A stretch of DNA of 64,000 bases, taken from Vesta saturnalis. Lineage: Eukaryota; Arthropoda; Insecta; Coleoptera; Lampyridae. The stretch's first letter is position 1. Each line of letters opens with the position of its first letter. Location of the stretch: contig JARFJB010001278.1 of assembly GCA_036346205.1 (NCBI GenBank), forward strand, positions 6,226,001-6,290,000, given 5' to 3'. The notes under the pieces were generated by a model. It searched no databases and was not told the origin of the DNA. It was given only the letters and a program-made list of their open reading frames with translations. This document shows, piece after piece, positions 58,060 to 64,000 of the stretch. The translations under genes and the position numbers were made by a program.

Positions 58060-59660
58060 CACAACTCGATAATCCTTTACCCAAAAATTCTGAATTTTCG
58101 TATATATACCCAATAAGTAAGAGCGCCAATGATAGTAGTTTCCAAAATTTGTAAAAACCAAAAATGTGATAAAAAAAATGTGTTTTATGATATATGTAAA
58201 TATATGGTTTTAATCGCTTAATAAATCACAACTCGATAATCCTTTACCCAAAAATTCCGAATTTTCATATATAGGTCCAATAAAGTAGAGCGCCAATGAT
58301 AGCAGTGTCTAAAATTTGTTAAAACAATAAATGTCATAAAAAATTTTGTTTAACTAATAAAATTGATATGTAAGTGAACGTCGTTAAGGCTTAATAAATC
58401 GCAACTCCAATGTCCTTTACCCGAAAATTCTGAATTTTCGTATATATATATATATATATATATACCCAATAAGTAAGAGCGCCAAAGATAGTAGTTTCCA
58501 AAAATTTGTAAAAACAAAAAATGTGATAAAAAAAAAATTTGTTTTATCAATACGTAACTGAACGTTGTTAATTTTGCAATTCACCTTTTCCGAATTAATT
58601 TTCTTCTCATATGCCTACACACACTTTATTTTTTAATTAAAATGAACACTGAAGTTTCTTATCATGATTTATTAAATTATTCAAATTATGTAGGAAGAAA
58701 TGACCCATAAAACTTATATTACAAAGAAAGAAAGAAAAAGGTCAATAACATTATCCTGTTATATGAAATGTATGTCAGCATTTCTGCATGTGTCTATTTT
58801 AAAATAAATAAATACACTCTTTTAATAATATCAGATGAATTTTTAACTCAAAAATTTTGAATTTTTGTATATATGCTGAATAAATAACAGTGCAAAGGTT
58901 AGCATTAAAATAAATTCAGAATATAAAAAATTTCAAAACAGTCTTGTGAAAATAGTACATAAAGGTTGAAACTTGCGTACATTTAAAGGTCAATAACATT
59001 ATCCTGTTATATGAAATGTATGTCAGCATTTCTGCATGTGTCTATTTTAAAATAAATAAATACACTCTTTTTATAATATCAGATTAATTTTAACTCAAAA
59101 ATTTTGAATTTTGTATATATCTGAATAAATAACGACGCAAAGGTTAGCATTAAAATAAATTCAGAATATAAAAATTTCAAAACAGTCTTGTGAAAATAGT
59201 ACATAAAGGTTGAAACTTGTACATTTATATTTATATTTATTTATAAATCAGTAGTCCTTTACCCAAAAATTCCGATTTTCGGCATGTAGACTAAACACGT
59301 AAGAGCGCAAAAGACAGCACTCCAAAAATTCTCAAAACTAAAAGAATGTGAAAAAAAATTTTCAATTATTAATGATAAAGTTTGTAGTTTTGATATGTAA
59401 ATATATGGTTTTAATCGCTTAATAAATCAAAACTCCAATGTCCTTTACCCAAAAATTCTGAAATTTCGTATACAGGTTCAATAAATTAGAGCGCCAATGG
59501 TAGCAGTTCCAAAATTTACCAAAACAAAAAAAAATGTGATAAAAAAAAAAGATGAATTTTACCAATGTAAATTTATATGTAAGTTAAAGTTGTTAACTGC
59601 TTAATAAATCACAACTCCAATGTCCTTTACCCAAAAATTCTGAAATTTCGTATACAGATC
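58060..59660. repeat. Tandem repeats within the left arm
   Basis: CCTTTACCCAAAAATTC recurs near 58068, 58243, 58412, 59255, 59442 and 59622, each followed by GAATTTTCRTATATA-like and AAGAGCGCCAATGATAG-like sequence. A second unit (TTATCCTGTTATATGAAATG) occurs at 58752 and 58999. Mirrored in the right arm. A TA run at 58440-58463 matches 63194-63217. Confidence 0.85.
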
Positions 59661-59981
59661 CAATAACATCCTGACTGAACATTTATTAAGTTGATGACAG
59701 AGAGTGACATGTTTTGTAGAAGGTGATCGGAAGAAAAGTGATTCAAGCATTGATAACAAATAAACATCTTGTGCCCCTACTCGATTTAAGCATAGCATCG
59801 AATGCTAAACTGGGGCTGTACAATAGTGCAGAGGATCAAATTTGTAAGTACTTAAACAAGTTTACCGAAAATTTTCGAAAATATCAGCTAAAAGTAGAAC
59901 GTTCGTTTTAAATACAAATCTGAGTACTCCCTAACGATCTAATAGAAATTTGTTCCAAACATTAACCGCATGTGCAAAACT
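59600..59981 (-). pseudogene. DNA polymerase B fragment, left arm copy
   Basis: Mirror of 61665-62051. Single-base differences in the runs AAACTGGGGCTG and TTGTGCCCCTAC break the frame here, while the right copy stays open. See the right copy for motifs. Confidence 0.7.
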
Positions 59982-60376
59982 ATCTATCTACTACATCTAA
60001 AACAAATTGACTAAACTACACTATAGACACTACTTTAAATATTTACATCTAAGTCCTCTAACGTACGCAGCACGTTTTCTGTTTTCTATACCTATTCTAA
60101 TTTTTGTAACTAAATAAAAGAAATGTAGAATGATATGCAAAAGTGCAAGTTGTGTTGCATAAGTAATTAACGTGCATCTTTTATTAAAAAAAATTTTGAA
60201 TGTCCACTATATACACAAAAATTCGAGATATATAAAATCATATGTATATTTCCAATGATATACTGCAATTGAATATCTTATTTTTTATGCATTAAATTCA
60301 TATTTTTAGAGGTTATGTTTCAAATGAAAATTTTAACACTTCATCTTCTGTTCACTTATAACATCGGCTTAACTTT

Positions 60377-60382
<6 letters not shown>

Positions 60383-60432
<50 letters not shown>
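60383..60432. repeat. (TA)n microsatellite
   Basis: About 50 bp of alternating TA in the centre of the inverted element. Confidence 0.9.
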
Positions 60433-60438
<6 letters not shown>

Positions 60439-60521
60439 TAATGAAAAATAATAAAGTATAAAAAAATTTTTATTGAAAAAAAAAAATCACAACACTACTT
60501 AGTACCTAATTATAAACTAAC

Positions 60522-61191
60522 TTAAATGTCTAAACTATCCAATATTCTTAACGCATTTTGTGTATTTTTAATGTTCTGTCGTGCAACTTGTAAGTTGTTG
60601 TTCGCTGCAGCCAACTCATTATTTAATCGCTCCACTTTTGACACTTCCGATTTTTCAGAATTAATGTATGTTGATAAAATGTTCTGTAACCACCTAACAC
60701 TTTTTATTTTAAATTGCTGCAAGTTTGTAGGATCCTGAGATATTGCTTGTGATGGTGGTGGTGAACACACTGGTCGTATTAATTCTAAATTTTTTCCTCC
60801 GTATTGGAGGAGTGTAGTTGGCTGTGGTGGTGGTGGTGGTAGTGAAGCTTCAATTCCTCCATATTGGAGGAGTGTAGGTAGCTGCAGTGGTGGTAGTGAA
60901 GCTACAACTGTGGTTGCGGGCGTGATGCTAGAAAATAATTGGTTTGGTTAATAATATATTTATTAAGGAAATCACCACACAAAACAATACATTAAGCAAG
61001 GAATACTTACTTTTCAAAAACCTTGCAAAGTCGTCGTCCTCTACATCACTGTCGCGTATAGAGATGATTGGTATCTCATTTTCACTTACAAGTGTCTCAA
61101 CAACTTGTTTTGACCCCACACTAATACATCTTGCAGTATGTTGGCTTTCTTCTTTTGTAGTGACAGTTTTGAGCGTTTGCTGTTTGATGCC
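60522..61191 (-). CDS. Two-exon gene candidate of unknown function in the centre of the inverted element
   Basis: Minus strand. The first exon (61191 to about 61012) reads, in the frame that joins the second exon, GSKQVVETLVSENEIPIISI and RDSDVEDDDFARFLK, acidic at its end. A good donor GTAAGTATT follows FLK, and TTTTCTAG ends the intron about 80 bp on. With acceptor use at CCACAG/TTGTAG the reading frame continues as VASLPPLQLPTLLQYGG, then a second LLQYGG after a proline run, then FKIKSVRWLQNILSTYINSE and a Leu/Asn-rich coiled coil (VERLNNELAAANNNLQVARQ) to the stop at 60522. The ATG at 61191 is in another frame (MASNSKRSKLSLQKKKANIL), so the true start or an upstream exon is unresolved. 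No family recognised. Confidence 0.45.
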
Positions 61192-61649
61192 ATTTTATCT
61201 GTATAGTATGTATGTATGTATGTAACTACTGAATATTGAAATAAAATTATTATTATGATTATATACATAAATTTGTTAACGTGTACAAAAGTGGAAGTGG
61301 TTACTATTGAGCTGTGCAAGCAAAGGTGATGAATGCATCATAATCTAGACATGAAAAGGTATTTTATGCCATGTCAGCAATGTTAGGTTATTAGATATTA
61401 CCAGTAAACGTCCACTAAAGATAATACTAAAGAAAGTGCAATATCTGCATCTTTCTGAACTGAAACTCTTGGGAATACGCAATCTAAAGGCAATGAACTA
61501 AAGAGTGTGAAAGTATCAAATTTCATTTTCATATAAGTCGAGTTTTTGTATGCTGCATAAGGTCAAATACAAGTTACAACAAGTTTGTGATATTTAACCT
61601 TGAATTGAGGGAATTGGGGGAAGCGTTTTTTAGTCATCTTAATAATGAC

Positions 61650-62051
61650 TGAATCAATGATGTTAGTTTTGCACATGCGGTTAATGTTTGGAACAAATTT
61701 CATATTAGATCGTTAGGGGAGTACTCAGATTTGTATTTAAAAACGAACGTTCTACTTTTAGCTGATATTTTCGAAAATTTTCGGTAAACTTGTTTAAGTA
61801 CTTACAAATTTGATCCTCTGCACTATTGTACAGCCCCCAGTTTAGCATTCGATGCTATGCTTAAATCGAGTAGGGGGCACAAGATGTTTATTTGTTATCA
61901 ATGCTTGAATCACTTTTCTTCCGATCACCTTCTACAAAAACATGTCACTCTCTGTCATCAACTTAATAAATGTTCAGTCAGGATGTTATTGGATCTGTAT
62001 ACGAAATTTCAGAATTTTTGGGTAAAGGACATTAGAGTTGTGATTTATTAA
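61650..62051 (+). pseudogene. DNA polymerase B fragment with zinc-finger tail, right arm copy
   Basis: The plus-strand frame reads FAHAVNVWNKFHIRSLGEYS, DLYLKTNVLLLADIFENFR, a stop at 61785-61787, TCLSTYKFDPLHYCTAPSLA and FDAMLKSS. This is a signature block of Polinton-type (DNA_pol_B_2) polymerases, lying after the exonuclease. It then runs on in frame into ICYQCLNHFSSDHLLQKHVT with C-x2-C-x12-H-x3-C, a finger that normally lies far upstream in such proteins. After KCSVRM the frame enters the tandem repeats and stops at 62049-62051. So it is a rearranged fragment, captured in the arm. The first arm base is 61665. Confidence 0.75.
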
Positions 62052-64000
62052 GCAGTTAACAACTTTAACTTACATATAAATTTACATTGGTAAAATTCAT
62101 CTTTTTTTTTTTATCACATTTTTTTTGTTTTGGTAAATTTTGGAACTGCTACCATTGGCGCTCTAATTTATTGAACCTGTATACGAAATTTCAGAATTTT
62201 TGGGTAAAGGACATTGGAGTTTTGATTTATTAAGCGATTAAAACCATATATTTACATATCAAAACTACAAACTTTATCATTAATAATTGAAAATTTTTTT
62301 TCACATTCTTTTAGTTTTGAGAATTTTGGAGTGCTGTCTTTTGCGCTCTTACTTTTAGTCTACATGCCGAAAATCGGAATTTTTGGGTAAAGGACTACTG
62401 ATTTATAAATAAATATAAATATAAATGTACGCAAGTTTCAACCTTTATGTACTATTTTCACAAGACTGTTTTGAAATTTTTTATATTCTGAATTTATTTT
62501 AATGCTAACCTTTGCGTCGTTATTTATTCAGCATATATACAAAAATTCAAAATTTTTGAGTTAAAAATTAATCTGATATTATAAAAAGAGTGTATTTATT
62601 TATTTTAAAATAGACACATGCAGAAATGCTGACATACATTTCATATAACAGGATAATGTTATTGACCTTTAAATGTACGCAAGTTTCAACCTTTATGTAC
62701 TATTTTCACAAGACTGTTTTGAAATTTTTTATATTCTGAATTTATTTTAATGCTAACCTTTGCACTGTTATTTATTCAGCATATATACAAAAATTCAAAA
62801 TTTTTGAGTTAAAAATTCATCTGATATTATTAAAAGAGTGTATTTATTTATTTTAAAATAGACACATGCAGAAATGCTGACATACATTTCATATAACAGG
62901 ATAATGTTATTGACCTTTTTCTTTCTTTCTTTGTAATATAAGTTTTATGGGTCATTTCTTCCTACATAATTTGAATAATTTAATAAATCATGATAAGAAA
63001 CTTCAGTGTTCATTTTAATTAAAAAATAAAGTGTGTGTAGGCATATGAGAAGAAAATTAATTCGGAAAAGGTGAATTGCAAAATTAACAACGTTCAGTTA
63101 CGTATTGATAAAACAAATTTTTTTTTTTTATCACATTTTTTGTTTTTACAAATTTTTGGAAACTACTATCTTTGGCGCTCTTACTTATTGGGTATATATA
63201 TATATATATATATATATACGAAAATTCAGAATTTTCGGGTAAAGGACATTGAGTTGATTTATTAAGCCTTAACGACGTTCACTTACATATCAATTTTATT
63301 AGTTAAACAAAATTTTTTATGACATTTATTGTTTTAACAAATTTTAGACACTGCTATCATTGGCGCTCTACTTTATTGGACCTATATATGAAAATTCGGA
63401 ATTTTTGGGTAAAGGATTATCGAGTTGTGATTTATTAAGCGATTAAAACCATATATTTACATATATCATAAAACACATTTTTTTTTTTATCACATTTTTT
63501 GTTTTTACAAATTTTGAAACTACTATCATTGGCGCTCTTACTTATTGGTATATATACGAAAATTCAGAATTTTTGGGTAAAGGATTATCGAGTTGTGATT
63601 TATTAAGCGATTAAAACCATATATATTTACATATAACTATCATTACTACCGTAATTACTTATTTACTAATACATCTCTCATTCAAATTATAATGCACCTT
63701 TTTTCATGGCACATTCACTGAAGTTGCATCATTTTCTTTTTACCTCATACAGCTCTAAATCTACCCTCAATTTTTATTTCCTTGATTAACACCTCGAGTC
63801 TTTTCTTCCTCTCGTCAATACTTAATAATTCTTTTCTCTTCTTATCATTCTTATTACTTTCACCATTTCTAGCAATAAAAGTTTACTGAATAATGCAATC
63901 CCGGAGAAGCCTTTTTATTATAAACATGCATCCTTTCAAAACTGCTAACTTACTCAAAAAACTTTTAGATTTATATGAATGATTACCTTGCAACTTTTTA

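Larger units (their letters stand above)
57658..64000. mobile_element. Giant inverted-repeat element, arms at least 2.3 kb, right end beyond the window
   Basis: Sequence 57658-59981 is mirrored by 61665-64000 with small indels; the outermost visible pair is AAAGTTGCAAGGTAATCATT (57658) and its complement ending at 64000, so the arms continue outside. The inner limit is sharp: ATTAACCGCATGTGCAAAAC in both, then divergence. Arms contain a 46-residue frame, three outer and three inner copies of a 170-190 bp unit with CCTTTACCCAAAAATTC, a middle unit repeated at 248 bp spacing, and a DNA polymerase B fragment. The 1.7 kb centre has a spliced gene candidate and a TA microsatellite. No transposase or RT is visible. 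Polintons have long terminal repeats, but this does not match their gene content. Confidence 0.8.

Noticed and set aside
58350..58550. Short frames within the inverted arms containing IYIYIYIYE
   Set aside because: Translation of AT-rich tandem repeats and a TA run; the mirrored copy has a different reading.

Overview
This window looks like nuclear DNA of an insect. It is AT-rich, has almost no intact gene, and is packed with decayed animal transposons: pogo/Tigger, mariner-like elements of the DUF4817/DDE_3 type, a Crypton-type recombinase, Polinton/Maverick genes, a Penelope-like element, and RTE-, Jockey/I- and R4/Dong-like LINEs. It also holds a nuclear copy of mitochondrial 16S rRNA whose conserved core reads like insect mtDNA. 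I cannot fix the order; nothing here separates beetle, bug or other insect. There are no bacterial operons, CRISPR arrays or convincing tRNA genes.

Layout. 1-1.4 kb: Tigger transposase relic. 1.7-5.2 kb: mariner-like composite with about 0.6 kb inverted arms, split by a 0.94 kb element with a 9-bp target duplication that carries the mt 16S copy. 5.3-7.5 kb: fragment of a DUF7869-like protein and a dispersed repeat. 7.5-8.3 kb: strong hairpin and a broken Crypton recombinase. 9.1-11.5 kb: Polinton protease, major capsid and minor capsid relics, all on the minus strand. 12.7-19.6 kb: composite repeats around arrays of a degenerate 7-bp unit (GGATAYG). 19.7-22.9 kb: Penelope relic, then a 5'-truncated RTE LINE. 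25.4-27.6 kb: a Polinton DNA polymerase B fragment lodged between two copies of a 73-bp piece of a DUF7869-like gene. 27.6-29.3 kb: I/Jockey LINE relic. 30-33.3 kb: another composite-repeat copy, a dispersed repeat and a 1.2 kb CA-rich array. 33.3-36.3 kb: R4/Dong-like LINE next to a TAA microsatellite. 38.1-40.5 kb: a well bounded 2.4 kb mariner-like element. 42-46.6 kb: Jockey LINE in two halves. 47-50.5 kb: dispersed repeats with two more GT/CA arrays. 52.2-57.6 kb: mariner-like arm, then AGGTCA-rich tandem repeats and several unrecognised short reading frames.

57.66-64 kb (window end) is the most unusual part: two inverted arms of at least 2.3 kb, built of 170-250 bp tandem repeats and ending internally in a DNA polymerase B fragment, face each other across a 1.7 kb centre. 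The centre holds a small minus-strand gene candidate with a good intron. I do not recognise this gene or the element.

No pathway links the genes. Nearly every reading frame is a transposon remnant with frameshifts, stops or deletions, so the region reads as a transposon graveyard with a few younger, still symmetrical insertions (38.1-40.5 kb, 3.3-4.2 kb, 57.7-64 kb).
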